Shown piece after piece: positions 1 to 13,300 of a DNA stretch of 64,000 nt. The notes under the pieces are model-generated. The model was not told where the DNA came from. It saw only the letters and a program-made list of their open reading frames with translations, and did no database searches. The DNA is from Nymphalis io (taxonomy: Eukaryota; Arthropoda; Insecta; Lepidoptera; Nymphalidae): contig NC_065905.1 in assembly GCF_905147045.1 (NCBI RefSeq), forward strand, positions 1,240,001 through 1,304,000. Direction: 5' to 3'. Positions within the stretch are counted from its first letter, which is position 1. The number at the start of each line of letters is the position of its first letter. The position numbers were made by a program, and so were the translations under genes.

Positions 1-205
1 CTTGGTATTGTTGTGTTCCGCTTTGAAGGGTGACTGAGCCAGTTTAATTACAGGCACATGGGACATAACATCTTAGTTCCCAAGGTTGGTGGCGCATTGG
101 TGATGTAAGCGATGGTTAACATTTCCTACAATGCCAATGTCTATGAGTTGGTGACCACTTACCATCAGGTGGCCCATATGCTCGTCCGTCTTCCTAATCT
201 ATAAA
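1..205 (-). repeat. Family B dispersed repeat, cut by window edge
   Basis: Matches in reverse the roughly 290-bp element seen best at 12352-12640. Landmarks are the GGTTGGTGGCGCATTGG block and the GGCCCATATGCTCGTC end. No tRNA-like promoter boxes were recognised in this family, so its class (SINE or non-autonomous DNA element) is open. Confidence 0.8.
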
Positions 206-2695
206 AAAAAACATTGGTGTCTCCCTTTCTGTCATTATTGATTTGACACTCGAAAGAAAAAGACACGCATTGTTTTACTAAACACCCGCTTACCAATGTT
301 TATGCGTAATACCGTATATTATTATATGTTAATTGTAAAATGAAAAATTCCACGATCGTAAAACACATTTTATCATTACGAGCTGTTAATGTTTTTTGTC
401 ATTTTCTTCAAAGGAACTTTACGAGTTATCCATAATCCCATTAGTGGTGGGTGAGGTTATGTTACTTGAAACTGTTAGATATACTAAAATAGATTTAGGC
501 CGACCTTTGATATATGTATATACAAATGGAGATTCCAATGCTATGAATATTTCATTATATGAGTTCAAAAAACTATGATTATTTAGTTAAAAAACAATAT
601 AAATTATTGTAACAATGGCACCGTTTTTATTGGTGGTTTTTTGCACTAGAGAATTTTATATAGGGCAAGAAATGAGAAATAAGTTTTGAAAATGGAATAC
701 GTTTTAAGAGAATTCAATAGATGAAAGTTTTATTAGCATTTTTAGAAATAGGGATACTTGCTAATGCTAATAGACGTTTTTCTTAAGGTATAGAACAATG
801 GGCAAATATTTGTATGAAAAAATCGACATTTTATTGTTTAGAAACGCCCCATAGTCTCTTTAGTCTTTATTTGTCTCTTTGTATGTACTCGCCGTAAACA
901 AACGGTACAATAGAGGAAAAAGGGCATAACCACGGTCAGGTTCTCCAAAAACACTATTCTTTTATAATGTTAAGGTTTCTGTTATGAGAAGCCGAAGGGA
1001 AATCCCAGCGGGCACCCATCTCTGGCCTTTTTTCATTAACACCAAGTGAAACCAATTAAAAAAATCGACATTTAATAATCTATGAAATATCATTATATTA
1101 ATCTATAATGTAAAATAATAATTTTACATAATATGTAAAATAATAATTTTACATTATAGATTCGCGAAAACATGGCGTTAATGTTGTCGAAGTTGGCATC
1201 GAAACTGGAAGTAAAATTAAAGTGAATATTAATATTTAAGTACTGATGATTTAATAAAGATATATTAATAAAATAATTGTTTAAGTACATAATATAGCAA
1301 AAATATGTATTAGGAAATCGCATGGAATATGTAAATGATGTAAATTTAAGGTTGGTTTATCTTTATCCTTCGGTAGAATTGTCAAGTATTTTAATAAAAA
1401 TATTTATTTATGATATATTTTATTATGTGGTCTTGTAGTCTCCACAAACGTGTTGACCGTGACTTTGTTGTATCTTCCTATCGGTTAATATTTTGGAATT
1501 TTATATGTCAACATGTTTTAATTTCCAGGCAAAAACTTCAAAGTTTTTTTGGTATGCATTTTATTTTTTATTTTAATAGAATTCTTGGGCTAATCTTGAC
1601 AGTGTGCGGCCAGTACGATGCCTTCGTGTCTATTATGGATCGAAGTTATAATTTTAATATCAGTCTATCTACTACCTCCTCTCTTTAATAGAGTACAAAA
1701 ATATGTACAAAATATTACCAATTACATAATAAAAAGTTAGATAAGATCTTTTGATTATCAAACGCGAATAAAATATACTTACATTAGATGTAGGTAAAGA
1801 TATTTTATTTGCGTACACTGCCTTTTAACATGCCAACCTTTTGCTTACCTTTGCTTATAAAATAAAAAATACAACATCGTAATGTTAATTTTAAATTTGT
1901 CAGTAAGTTAAATACTTGTCGTTGCTAATAAAAATAAAACTACAAACAAAGATATTTTCATAATGTGACCTCACTTTTAAGAGGTAAATATTTTTTATAA
2001 GTTATTGTTAATTAGGTTTTGTACAATTTTTTAGTATCAATGTCAAGTAACAGAAAACAATAGATGGCGCTGACTCCTGAATTGCGCTGGCTACATATTC
2101 GCTACTGAGTATATATTGACTAGAACGGTTAAATGAGTAAATATTTTTTATATGACCAATAGAGCGCTCTTCCTTTGTTTTACCCACTATTTAATCCCTC
2201 ATTAACACTTCGGACGGAAACAGATTGAGAAATGAGAATTTGAAAATCGAGCATTTGTTTTTTAATCCAAAATCATTCAGTTATCTTATAAGATCGTACT
2301 TTATTATATCACAAATGTCCAATTATAATAAATTGTGTTCATACCTAATAACCAAATTTTAAGCAAGAGATTTTTATGTTGCCGTTATTTTAATGAAACT
2401 TTTTTTAAACACTTATTCCATTGCAAACGCAAAAATATAAAACTTTTTTTTGTAAAAATTAGGAGTAATTTCTTCAACGTAGAGCTGTTATTTTCGAAAC
2501 TACAAATCAATTAAAAAACTATATCTAACGAGTTCACCGCACGCGATGAACCAATAAATTGAAACTAGCTTTTCTAGATTTTATTCAGAAACGACATCTG
2601 TGAACAATTGATAACTCAAACGTGATACCCAATATCGTAGTTTCTATAACTCGCCGCGCAAAAGTATATAAAACAAAGAAATATAATAGTCTTAC
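206..2695. other. AT-rich stretch without recognisable gene
   Basis: No exon with homology or coding character was recognised on either strand. On the minus strand this is the first intron of the BICDR gene, whose next coiled-coil exon must lie further left. It contains a near-palindrome at 1102-1161, listed separately. Confidence 0.5.
1102..1161. repeat. Imperfect AT palindrome
   Basis: A roughly 28-nt arm starting TCTATAATGTAAAATAATAA is followed by its near-perfect reverse complement ending TTTTACATTATAGA. The mismatches are central, and the inner block is also a direct repeat (ATGTAAAATAATAATTTTAC twice). Confidence 0.7.
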
Positions 2696-3127
2696 CTCTA
2701 ACTTCTTGGAGTATTCCTCTGCTATGCGATCCTGTTCTTTCTTCAACTCCTCATTCTTCTCTAGCAATGCCTTTCCCAGTTCTGCCGCCAGCAGCAAGTC
2801 AGACTCCTTCTGTTGGAGCTGACTCCACACATCCTGTTCTCCACTAACATCCATTGTTGTAGATGCAGACATTTCTTTAACGTAATCTTCTAAATCCTCG
2901 TAAAAATAATCATCAGATAAGCTGAGAACGGTTGGAGTGATCCTATTACCACTTCTACTTCTGCTCCTTCTATTTTTATTTGTGGCCGTTTTAATAATAC
3001 CTTTACCAACAAATTCAACGTGTTCCGTTATAAAGTTAGGCGATTTGCGATCGGGTGGTTCTGTTTCGGTGAAATTAGAATTTATTCTGCTACTTCTACT
3101 TGTATTTGCACTAAATTCACCAGCCAT
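2696..3127 (-). CDS. Bicdr: BICD family-like cargo adaptor (BICDR), 5' coding exon only
   Basis: First coding exon (144 residues) of a Bicaudal-D-related protein, a coiled-coil adaptor that links cargo vesicles to dynein-dynactin. The N-terminal ~90 residues are Ser/Arg/Asn-rich and low in complexity. Near residues 102-144 lies the diagnostic block QQKESDLLLAAELGKALLEK, the CC1-box helix (AAxxG type) that binds dynein light intermediate chain, followed by heptad-like Glu/Lys sequence. The exon ends with the donor TAGAG|GTAAGA; the reading frame beyond it soon terminates. The start ATG (3127) has a good context (AAATGG). The Rab-binding C-terminal coiled coils are not in the window. BICD proper and Spindly have related boxes, but the AELGKALLE spelling favours BICDR. 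The family call is firm and the symbol is inferred. Confidence 0.8.
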
Positions 3128-3154
3128 TTAACCTATAGAGCTACGTTTAATTAA

Positions 3155-3289
3155 TTAACTTTGCACTATTTTAGTGTAGTTATTCTTCTTGAAAAACTTC
3201 TCGAAAGCCTGCTGTATCTTCGCGGGTTTGGGCAACTTTATCTGTTTGAAAACATTCACCGGTATGTCGAAATCCTTTTTTAATGCCAT
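3155..3289 (-). CDS. Possible 44-codon upstream ORF or small protein before BICDR
   Basis: A closed ORF runs from ATG at 3289 to TAA at 3155, 27 nt before the BICDR start and on the same strand. It starts MALKKDFDIPVNVFKQ and is rich in Lys, Phe and Pro. It uses codons such as CCG, CCC and GCG that are rare in the AT-rich surroundings, so it looks more coding than chance. I recognise no family. It could be a translated uORF controlling BICDR, the first cistron of a dicistronic mRNA, or chance. Confidence 0.35.
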   Translation of the reverse strand: MALKKDFDIPVNVFKQIKLPKPAKIQQAFEKFFKKNNYTKIVQS

Positions 3290-3299
3290 TATAATATTT

Positions 3300-3470
3300 T
3301 TATGAGATCACAAGCGTAACATTTCCGTGTCACTGGCACTGCACTGAACACGAAACGCGATATCGTTATGTCGATTCACTCGCGAACGACGGCAGAGATG
3401 TTGCCTCGACGACGGCTCGGACACAACAAACTGACGCAAAACTCGAGCGGTGGAACAAACCTGAACCGTC
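3300..3470 (-). promoter_or_regulatory. Likely promoter/5' UTR of BICDR
   Basis: A CpG-rich patch (GCGATATCG, CTCGCGAACGACGG, CTCGACGACGGCTCGG) interrupts AT-rich DNA immediately upstream of the BICDR first exon. No TATA box or initiator can be assigned, so this is inferred from composition and position. Confidence 0.35.
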
Positions 3471-4499
3471 ATAGATTAAGTTACGATAAATGAGAAACAG
3501 GTAAAATATACGATTGCTCACTAAAATAGCTTGTGCAATAAACACTTCAATAATTAATCAAGTAATGAAGGTAATGCTTTTAATTGTTATAACTTAAGCA
3601 ACTATTTCTGAATAAATATCAATATATTTATTTCAATGACTAAATAATAAAAATTAAAGTTTTAATTATTAGGAGAAATTAAAACAGGGATGTGGTTTTC
3701 TTAAATAAATAAAAATTTAGACGTATACAAGATTTTAGTTTACATTAACGAAAGGACTTTTTTATAATATGACACAAAAAACAGAATGTATGAAATAATT
3801 CATATATTTTTCTCTTTCTTTGTTCTAACAAAAAACCAAATATATATATAGAAAAATATCCACACTTCTGGTGACTCAAGAACTGACGCTTATTTAGCCC
3901 AAAGGCTGAGTCTAGCCATGCAGAGAGGCAATAGTGCCGTCTTGGGTGCAATGCCTCAGGACAATCTTTTAGATGGTGTGTTTTTTCTATAAATTCGCTA
4001 AATTGTAAATTATTTATTAGTCTTTCACATAGTCTCTTCGTGTTCACGGACGTCTATTTATTTCACACAAAAACACAAAAATTTTTTAAAAGAAATATTA
4101 TTACAATGAATACTTGACGAGGCATATCTATCTCCATAAACTTTATCAATGACCAGACTCACACGTGTGTTAAATGAAATAGCAATAAAAGGTAAACGTT
4201 AATCCTATACGTAAGAAAGAGACAGGTGCAGTATCAAGGTAATAAAGAGAGTGGCCAGTCGAACCAAAATGGTGAAACAATTTATTTTTATTTGTGGTTA
4301 ATAGGAAATGATCTCATGTTCCTATAAAATATACTTTTGGATTAATTTATGGCAAAAAGAGACCTTGAATTTAATCGATGCTGTGCCAACAAATTATACT
4401 AATCGGTAAGCGATTTTGCATTTTATTGTTTTATCGATTTCCTAGTTTTTTTGATCCATAATTTCATTTTAAGTTTAGTATTTATGAGGAGAATGTTTG

Positions 4500-4692
4500 G
4501 AGTTTATCCCACCACGCTGCTGAAATTGTGAATACACATGTAGAAGATCCCACACATGCAGTTTCTTCATTATGTTTTCCTTTACCGCCGAGAACGAGAT
4601 GAATTATAAGTACAAATTAATTACATGAAAATCTTTGAAATCGCAACCTTCGGTTAAGATTCGCGTATTCTCGCCACTGGACCATCTCGACC
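4500..4692 (-). repeat. Degenerate family A SINE
   Basis: Reverse copy with CCACCACGCTGCTG, GATGAATTATAAGTACAAAT and a decayed head (GCCACTGGACCATCTCG). Many substitutions suggest an old insertion. Confidence 0.6.
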
Positions 4693-5018
4693 CTAATTTC
4701 TTAATACAAATAATTATAATTATTACTTTTACAATGTACATATAATAATCGAGATATTATGTCACGTGTGTGTTTTTTGTTCACAGGCTGTTACTGTATA
4801 TGTTTTTCAATATTTTTAATAATCTATGCTAACATACATGCGTAAGTAACTCTATATGTCTGTTACGTTTACACTTAACCACTTTATCAATTTGGATGAA
4901 ATTTGGTAAGAAGCAAGGTTGAACTCCAAGGAACGACAAGCTACTTTTTATATCTAACACGGAGCGAAGTCGCGTGCGAAAACTAGAACATTATAGATAC
5001 GTTTGTAAGATATAATAA

Positions 5019-5316
5019 GCCGAGATGGCCCAGTGGTTAGAACGCGTGAATCTTATCCGATGATCGTGGTTCAAACCCGGGCAAGCACCACTGTATTTTC
5101 ATGTGCTTAATTTGTGATTATAATTCATCTCGTGCTTAACGGTGAAGGAAAACATCGTGAGGAAACCTGAATGTGTCTAATTTCATTGAAATTCTGCCAC
5201 ATGTGTATTCTACCAACCCGCATCGGAGCAGCGTGTAGTAATAAGCTCAAAAACCTTCTCCTTAAAAAGGGAGAGGAGGCCTTAGCCCAGCAGTGGGACA
5301 TTAACAGGCTGTTACT
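5019..5316 (+). repeat. Family A tRNA-derived SINE, full length
   Basis: The head GCCGAGATGGCCCAGTGG contains a Pol III box A (TGGCCCAGTGG). Box B-like GGTTCAAACCC lies about 35 nt on. The body reads TCATCTCGTGCTT and the tail GGGACATTAACAGGCTGTTAC. This is one of the better-preserved copies in the window. Confidence 0.85.
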
Positions 5317-5796
5317 GTAAATTGTAAGATATAACTTAGTTCAAGTTTTATTTAAATTTAACTCGATTCGAATATCGGCTTTTAGTTATTTTTTTTTTTA
5401 CAAAATAGACAAAATACTTACAATAATCTCAATCATTTCTTAACGATATCACGAACTAGTTTCATTCAAACGAGTTACGTAGCTACAGTATTGATTTAAC
5501 AATTCCAACGATTTTGAAATTGTAATTCTTGGATTTTAAGGTTATTTTCGGTGACTATATTATATACCCAGAACTAGAAAAGAAATTGTGTTAATTTTGA
5601 ACTGTATCATTGGTAAGTTAAGTCAAATAGCAATACAAGACAAAGAAACGTAACCTAGACATTAAAACTCACTGTTAATAACCTATTGGCGATTACAGCT
5701 TTTGTTAACGATATATTATTTACCGTTACGCGTTTTAACAACTTTATCTCCTTAATCACTATAAATTTGTAATACTAATAATAACCGTAACCGTAA

Positions 5797-5858
5797 CAGC
5801 CCGTGAATGTCCCACTGCTGGGCTAAAGGCCTCCTCACCTCTTTTTGAGGAAAAGGTA
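5797..5858 (-). repeat. Family A SINE tail fragment
   Basis: Only the 3' tail (AACAGCCCGTGAATGTCCC to the TTTTTGAGGAAAAGG block) is present in reverse. This is 5' truncation, as expected for LINE-mobilised elements. Confidence 0.7.
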
Positions 5859-6294
5859 ACTAATAATACCAATACGTAGGTATGGTATCTTTAAAATATT
5901 TAGAAGGAAAATAATCATAATGTTCAATGTCTGATGTAAGTTTCGAGGCTCTGAGACAAATATTTTTTGGACTAGACGAAAATAGAATTTGGTATATTGT
6001 CAAGTGATTTTTTACTAATTTGAAAACCACAAAATTTGATATTATAGCGGCCGTTGTGTTGTGGGGGCTTTGGACTTCTGGTCTTGATAAAATAAACAGT
6101 CATTACAAAAATATATAAAGTTGCAAATGTTATGAGTTTCTTAAATTGCGATATATTATAAAAAAAATATCACACATTTATTTATAAGTTTTTATTTAAC
6201 TTAAGCTGTTAGTAAAATAAGGTTTAGTTTTTATCGCGTTCAGACAGACAGACGAGTGGGGGGCTGTTTTTAATAAGTGATAGTGATACTTAAA

Positions 6295-6572
6295 GCCGAG
6301 ATGGCCTAGTGGTTATAACGCGAGAATCATAACCGATAATCGTGGGTTCAAGCCTGTCAATGTTCAATCTGTGTTTATAATTCATCTCGTGCTTGATGGT
6401 GAAAGAAAACATCGTGAGGAAACCTGCATATGTCTAATTTCACTGAAATTCTGCCACATGTGTATTCCACCAATCCACATTGGAGCAGCGTGATGGGATA
6501 AGCTTCAAACCTTCTCCTCAATAAAGGAGAAGAGGCTTTAGCCCAGCTGTGGGACATTCACAGGCTGTTACT
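6295..6572 (+). repeat. Family A tRNA-derived SINE
   Basis: The head GCCGAGATGGCCTAGTGG and tail ACATTCACAGGCTGTTAC are both present. Box B is slightly decayed (GGTTCAAGCCT) and the adjoining segment has a short deletion. Confidence 0.85.
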
Positions 6573-6941
6573 TATATACTTAAAACCTTCTCCGAAACAT
6601 GCTGCACCTTCTAGTATAGGTCTCATGTATATTGGTTAAATAGCATTATAAAACGTCTCCTCATTTATTAGCAAAGACATATAAGCAAATAATGAAATAT
6701 AAAAACTTAAATTAATAACAAATTTAATATTTACATTGACTTTGAAATGTTCTGTCTTCTTAATGGCACTTACCCATTACCTTGACAATCCCAAAATGGA
6801 CTGGTTACCGAAGGCAGAGTAATTTAATTAATAAAACATAAGGTTAAATTAATTACTATTAAAATTAGAAACATAATTAAACATTTAAAAGTTGCTCCAT
6901 TTATTTTTGGCGAAAAATATTTTTGTATAAATAATAATAAT

Positions 6942-7299
6942 GTCCTCCAGACCGATTTCGGCGAGGGCGGCCAATCTCAAGCAAAATTAGCCAACTACGT
7001 AGGAGATATTATAGTGCACATGTGTCTGCTCAAACACAGGTGCATCTATTCCCTAACTCTCATAATCCGATGGGACGGCAATCCGACACGACGGAAAGAG
7101 TTCAGGCGCAGGACCAACGGTTTTACGTGCTTTCCGAGGCACGGGAGTGTACACACTTCCAACTTCTAGACTCCGGGCTGCTACTGAGAATTTTCCGACA
7201 GACAGACCCAATAACTTTTTATTGGCCTGACTGAATTAATCCTAGGACCTCCGAGTCAGCGGCCTTACATCAAGCCACTAGACCAACGAGGCGGTCAAT
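6942..7299 (-). repeat. Family C tRNA-derived SINE
   Basis: Reverse copy of the element at 23157-23530. Landmarks are TGTCCTCCAGACCGATTTCG at the 3' end, the GCACGGGAGTGTACACACTT block and a decayed tRNA-like head near 7260-7297. The open frame across it is incidental. Confidence 0.8.
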
Positions 7300-7394
7300 G
7301 TTTGTATATTTATGTAATAAAAAACTTAATATTAATTTATTAAAGAACGAAATACGAAACAGATAATACTTGATTTATATTCAACAGATAAAAA

Positions 7395-10300
7395 ATGTCT
7401 TCTCCTAACGATGATATGGAGATGGAAAAAATTGCGGAAGATGAATTGTCGAAATTGCAACGACAGGTGACTCTTGTTATATATTTTATTTTGAAATTAG
7501 ATTAAGAAATAATAAATATCACCGGCAACCATTAAGTTATTTACATAATTTATAAATTATGATTTAATATTAGCTCATCCTATAATATTTATTTTTTGTA
7601 GAAAATATTTCATAATCCACAGACTTATTAGGTAGATGTTCTGGGTAGTTATGCAAGTATTCTACCGCTATATAGTTTGTATTGCTATGTTACGATTTCA
7701 AGAGCGAATGAGTATTTATTATTACACCACCAGGCACCAAGGACGTATTAGTTTCCAAGGTTGGTGGTGCTTTGAAGTTATTATTTATATATTGTTTTAA
7801 AGACTTTTTTGACCCACACATTGTGTAGTAGGAATAAAAGGCGGACTTAATGCCTGAAGGTATTATCTATCAATCAACTTTAAGCTAAGTAGAAATCCGT
7901 GAAGGCGGTAATTAATAATCAAAAATATACATACATATAAATATAACAACAACAAAGAAAATAAAAACAGAGCTGTAATATATATATGATATAATGAATG
8001 AATATATATTTAAATATATGAATAATAGTAGTCACAGGGTACACCAGTTTTTAAATGGCCAGTAATGACGCCTACCATCAGTTGGCCCAATAGATTGTTT
8101 GCAATTTCATAAATTTTTACCGCATTCTTTGATTATATTTTCATATTCATTCAAAATACAAAGATATAATATATAATATTATTATTAAGAATTTGAAATT
8201 ATACCGTCATAGAAAATGCCGCCCAATGAATTCAATCATCTATGTATATCTATATAATTTGACTATATTATAAAGCTTTTGTTTTGGTTTATGATATGAA
8301 TGAAAGATTAATAATAAATTAATAAACTACAAAAAAAAATTACAACGATAACATAAAATAACAGATTTCATTTATTCAGTTCAGAGTTATGGAGATAGAC
8401 CGAGCGAACGTGACGAGCAGCGCGCAGCCCACGCTCAGGGTGCAGAGGAACATCATACGCACGCTGACAACAGAACTCGACAATATCATGATGGATCTAC
8501 GGGTATGTTTTTTCAATCATTTAATCTGTATGGTTGTACAAGAATAGACATTTCTAACAGTGACAATGTCTATGGGTGGTGACTTCTTACATTTTTATCG
8601 ATTGTAGGACTTTCTGCGGACCCTTTAGTGTAGTACCGTAACATACCGTAACAGCCTGTGAATGTCCCACTGCTGGGCTAAAGGCCTCCTCTCCTCTTTT
8701 TGAGGAGAAGGTTTGGAATTATTCCACCACGCTGCTCCAATGCGGGTTGGTAGAATTCACATGTGGCAGAACTTCAGTGAAATTAGACACATGCAGGTTT
8801 CCTCACGATGTTTTCCTTCACCGTAAAGCACGAGATGAATTATAATCACAAATTAAGCACATGAAAATTCAGTGGTGCTTGCCCGGGTTTGAACCCACGA
8901 TCATCGGTTAAGATTCACGCGTTCTTACCACAGGGCCATCTTGGCTTTTTTTTTTTTAGTGTAGTAACCATTAACCAATTATTCTATCGTCAAAGAGTAA
9001 TAATACATATTTCTGCGTTCAGACTTGGTGGAGTTAAAATACAGGTTTCAGGGATATAAGATCTTCAGAGCGTCACGGTAGCAAGCGTAAGCGAACCCGT
9101 ATCGCTCCTCGTTAAGGGTACCGCCGCACTCGGCGCCTTGGACACCGGCGAGCCCCACCTACCCCCCTTACTGTTCCCGTGAAGGAAACGCGTAAAGCGT
9201 TTTTCCAGTCTTAAGAAATGTGGCAGCACATTGACAGGCATAGGAGAATTTCTATCATCTAGAATCATTCTAGTAGTACCAGGCCATATTATATAAATTT
9301 ACCATGTGAAACATATGATTTTCGGCTCCTTAAATAAATTTAAAAAAAAACGACGGCTCATTTGTTCGTCTACCATCCTATTAAATACATTTAAAAAACA
9401 AAGTTTTCTGTGTATACTTTTAGTTATTTGTGTTTTTCATTTCATATAAGCGTTAAGACATTTGAAACTTTATTTTAATGACGACGTCTCTAATTTTGCA
9501 ATAATAATAACAATAAAAGTTTTTCGTAGCATCAATCATATCAAACATAAAGGATAAGTTACCTCCTTACTAAATTATCTCAACACTTCCACAGTTATTT
9601 TGGAGATTTTTTCATTTGTTCATCTTTTTTTATATAATCGTCGTAGACTAAGCAAAGAAAATTTCATTCAGCCAAGTGAATCTACCGATATTATACATTG
9701 TGTATTTCATTCTAAACATGAGTAATAAATAACACAACGAGAAATAATATGAACTAGGAAGGAAATGTATAACTCTTCATCTAAGTAGCATCCCACATCG
9801 AATCGTCTGATTACCGGATAGAAACCGGTAACCGCCGATAATTTTATACGCTTTCAATACCACCGAGCTATTTAAGTCCGTTCAAGAATCAGTATAACGC
9901 ATAGCTGATTAAATCAGCATACCAATGTTTAATAAATCTTCATTTCAATATGTTAATTTTTTGCAGAAGATACTCTCGATTGATTTCGATCTGTTACAAG
10001 ATGACTGTGACGTTTCTAAATGCAAATTTAGACTTATTCGGCTTTCTATCGATATGACGAACTGTGATAGAGCAATCCTAAGCTCGCCAAGCTTCTCGCT
10101 GCGTTTTAATTTGGAGGCTAAATTTGCAACTTTTTTTTGAGAAGGGGAACACGTGCTAGTAAATAATTCCCATTTTTGGAGGTGCGACAAAGAAATGAGT
10201 TGCTCAATTTCTTCGTGAGCGATGGAATTGATGTCACAGTTAGGTGTTGAAATCGAGAGCCAGCACGCGTAGACTTGAGAAGAAAAGGGGTAGCAGGAAT

Positions 10301-13300
10301 TAGAGAGAATAATTCCTCAGAGCAGTCGCCGTGATACAGTCGACAGAAAGCGCTCAGCGCCGCTATATTTCAACGCAATTGTAAAGGCTCGAGGGTGTTT
10401 GTGACCTTTACGTCGGCAGTAATCCGATATATTAATTGTTTTTATTAATAAGTGTTAGGAGATCAATCGTCGTGACAAGATCTGCATGTAACAAATGAAA
10501 ATGTGTCACATGCGTATCCTTCAAACCGCATTGAAGCAGCTCCACATCCTCTCCTTAAGTGAAGTGGGCACCTTTGCCCAGCTGTGATACATTTACGGCT
10601 GTTACTTTACGTTTTTACGGTTGTTACATTACTTTTTCATCGACAAAAATATAATCTTATGCAAATTCTTTAATTTGTGTTAGTGACAAACCCGGGCAAG
10701 CACCACTGAATTTTCATGTGCTTAATTTGTGTTTATAATTCATCTCGTGCTTGACGGTGAAGGAAAACATAGTGAGCAAACCTGCATGTGTCTAATTTCA
10801 TTGAAATTCTGCCACATATGTATTCTACCAATTCGCATTGGAGCAGCGCGGTGGAATAAGCTCTAAACCTTCTCCTCAAAAAGGGATAGGAGGCCTTAAC
10901 CCAGCAGTGGGACATAAACAGGCTGTTACAAAAAGTTTAAATAGTAAATATGTTATAAATAAACAATTTCAATTAGTCCTACACCATCACCGTGTCTTTT
11001 TAGTCAGTTAAATAAGTAATTACATATAGCCTATTCCAACCACATCGTTATACCTTGATTTATATATAATATTATCTTGATTAATTATTATTTATAGTCC
11101 ATAGTATAGCAGAGCTTTAGCAAATCGCATGGAATTCGTAAATCTAGGGTTTGTTTACCTATTCCTTCTTCTACTGGAATAAGGTTATTGATATTTCAAT
11201 TGAATAAAACATAATTATTACCTATTTATCCTGCATGAAAATCAACGAATGCTAATTTACAAGCTTTTCTATAGCATGTAAATTCTTTTCAGCTAACAAA
11301 AAGTACATCAAATCTTATGGATAACGCAAAAACACGAGAGAAACTAATAACTCTTCTGAAAGAATATGAAAGAAGTTCCACAGAAGTAAAAGAGCATCGC
11401 ACAACGATCGCTGAGCTTGATTTCCTTTTGAAGCAAGTGCAGAAGGAAATAAAGGGATTGAAGTCTAAGGGTGTTGGATTTGAGAAGGTATTGAACGATT
11501 TTGAACGTCCTGTATGTATTCATATTATATTTATATTATCGATTGATTAGTATGAAAACTGGGATTTTAAGATTTTAATATGAGGGATATTTTACAGCTG
11601 GCAGCCGTAAGCGTAACTAACCAAATAGTTATTATTTAAGTAATGAAATTCATGGTTTATTTCATTAAATTTACATTATATATGAATTATATATAATATA
11701 AGTATTTTATAAAAGTTTACTCTTGCATGAGTTAGAGTTGACAGGCCCCGAAAATAGTATCGCCAAAATCGGAATTAAATTAAGCCAGACATATTATCGT
11801 AATGCCGGAGATGTTTTAAGCTAATCGTTATTACGTTTATAATACTCGGTATTGCCTCACTCTGTAAGTTCGGCGAATGAGTGTCACAAATAGTATGATA
11901 TACTGGCCTGATGAATATTTGATAATCTCACAACCTTAAACGAAAAAATCATATACTACCAGAATCTTAAATCTAAACGACGAAATATTTTCGTTTCAGG
12001 ATTACGCGATATCCCTGACGAATCAAACGATCATAAGTCAACTCGAAAACCGATTGAACACAGCCATGAAAAAGTTCAACGCGGTCAACAGCGACAACTA
12101 TAGCATGCGTCTCGAGATCGATCGCCTGCTACGTGACCGGTGAGGCCGACGAACTTCCTCCGAACAACAAAATTCTTGGCCCTTGACTTTTAGCATATCT
12201 GATAGAAATATCGCTTATTCAACGCAATTTAACCATAAATTTACATAAGCAATAATAATGGTGTACATATAGATTATATAGAATAGGCACATAAAATACA
12301 TACATATAACATTTTGAGTTAAATATTATAGATTTTTTTTTTTTTATAGAATAGGAAGGTGGACGAGCATATGGGCCACCTGATGGTAAGTGGTCACCAA
12401 ACGCCCTTAGACATTGGCATTCTAAGAAATGTCAACCATCGCTTATAGACAATGCGCCACCAACCTTGGGAACTAAGATTTTATGTCCCTTGTGCCTGTA
12501 ATTACACTGGCTCACTCACCCTTCAAACCGGAACACAACAATATCAAGTATTGCTGTTTTGCGGTAGAATATCTGATGAGTGGGTGGTACCTACCCAGAC
12601 GAGCTTGCACAAAGCCCTACCACCAGTGAAACTAAGATACTAATCAAAGACGTTGAGATTTTCCCTTAAATAATTTACTACTTTTTACTGAGGTGACTAA
12701 TTCCTAACAATAGCCTTATCAACTACCAACCAGTACTTTATATTTTAATTTGCACCAAAAAATAACTCCTTCACATTTTGCATAAATCCCTAATAATCGA
12801 CTTGGCCAATTCCAGACAATTTTTCAACACAATGTGGAAGGGCCAAATAAAAAGACTTATGGAAGGCAAAGCCCAGATTCTCGAGCTGGTGGAACAAGCT
12901 ATTACCACCTACGATCAGAGAGAGGAATGGTGCGCTAAGCTGGACGCGTTGAAAGAGAAAGCTGCAATGGATTACAGGAAACATTGCCTGGTACGTTTTT
13001 GTCGGAATCTATTCAAAGGTTTCTGTTCTTCGTACTAATTCATATTACCCAGCATCGTAAAAAATTAAAGTGGCTGCCAATACGGTTGTGTCGAAACGTG
13101 CATGTTCTTTCTTTGCTTTATACCATACTCTACCATCCTCAAACTCCAACCTACCTAAAAGAGCGATTTACCTTTTCCTTGGCTCTCATACACCAATCAA
13201 TTTACGCTCTGAGCAAGACAATAAATTGCTAATTCCTCTGAGTTGCACTAAAATATACAGCATTTCCCTTACGGTTAAAGCAGTCAAACTATGGAATTCC

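Noticed and set aside
396..578. 60-codon plus-strand ORF
   Set aside because: No family resemblance, no supported splice context, and it lies in the BICDR intron; such lengths occur by chance in AT-rich DNA.
1410..1688. 92-codon plus-strand ORF
   Set aside because: Composition follows the local AT bias, and no domain or conserved motif is visible.
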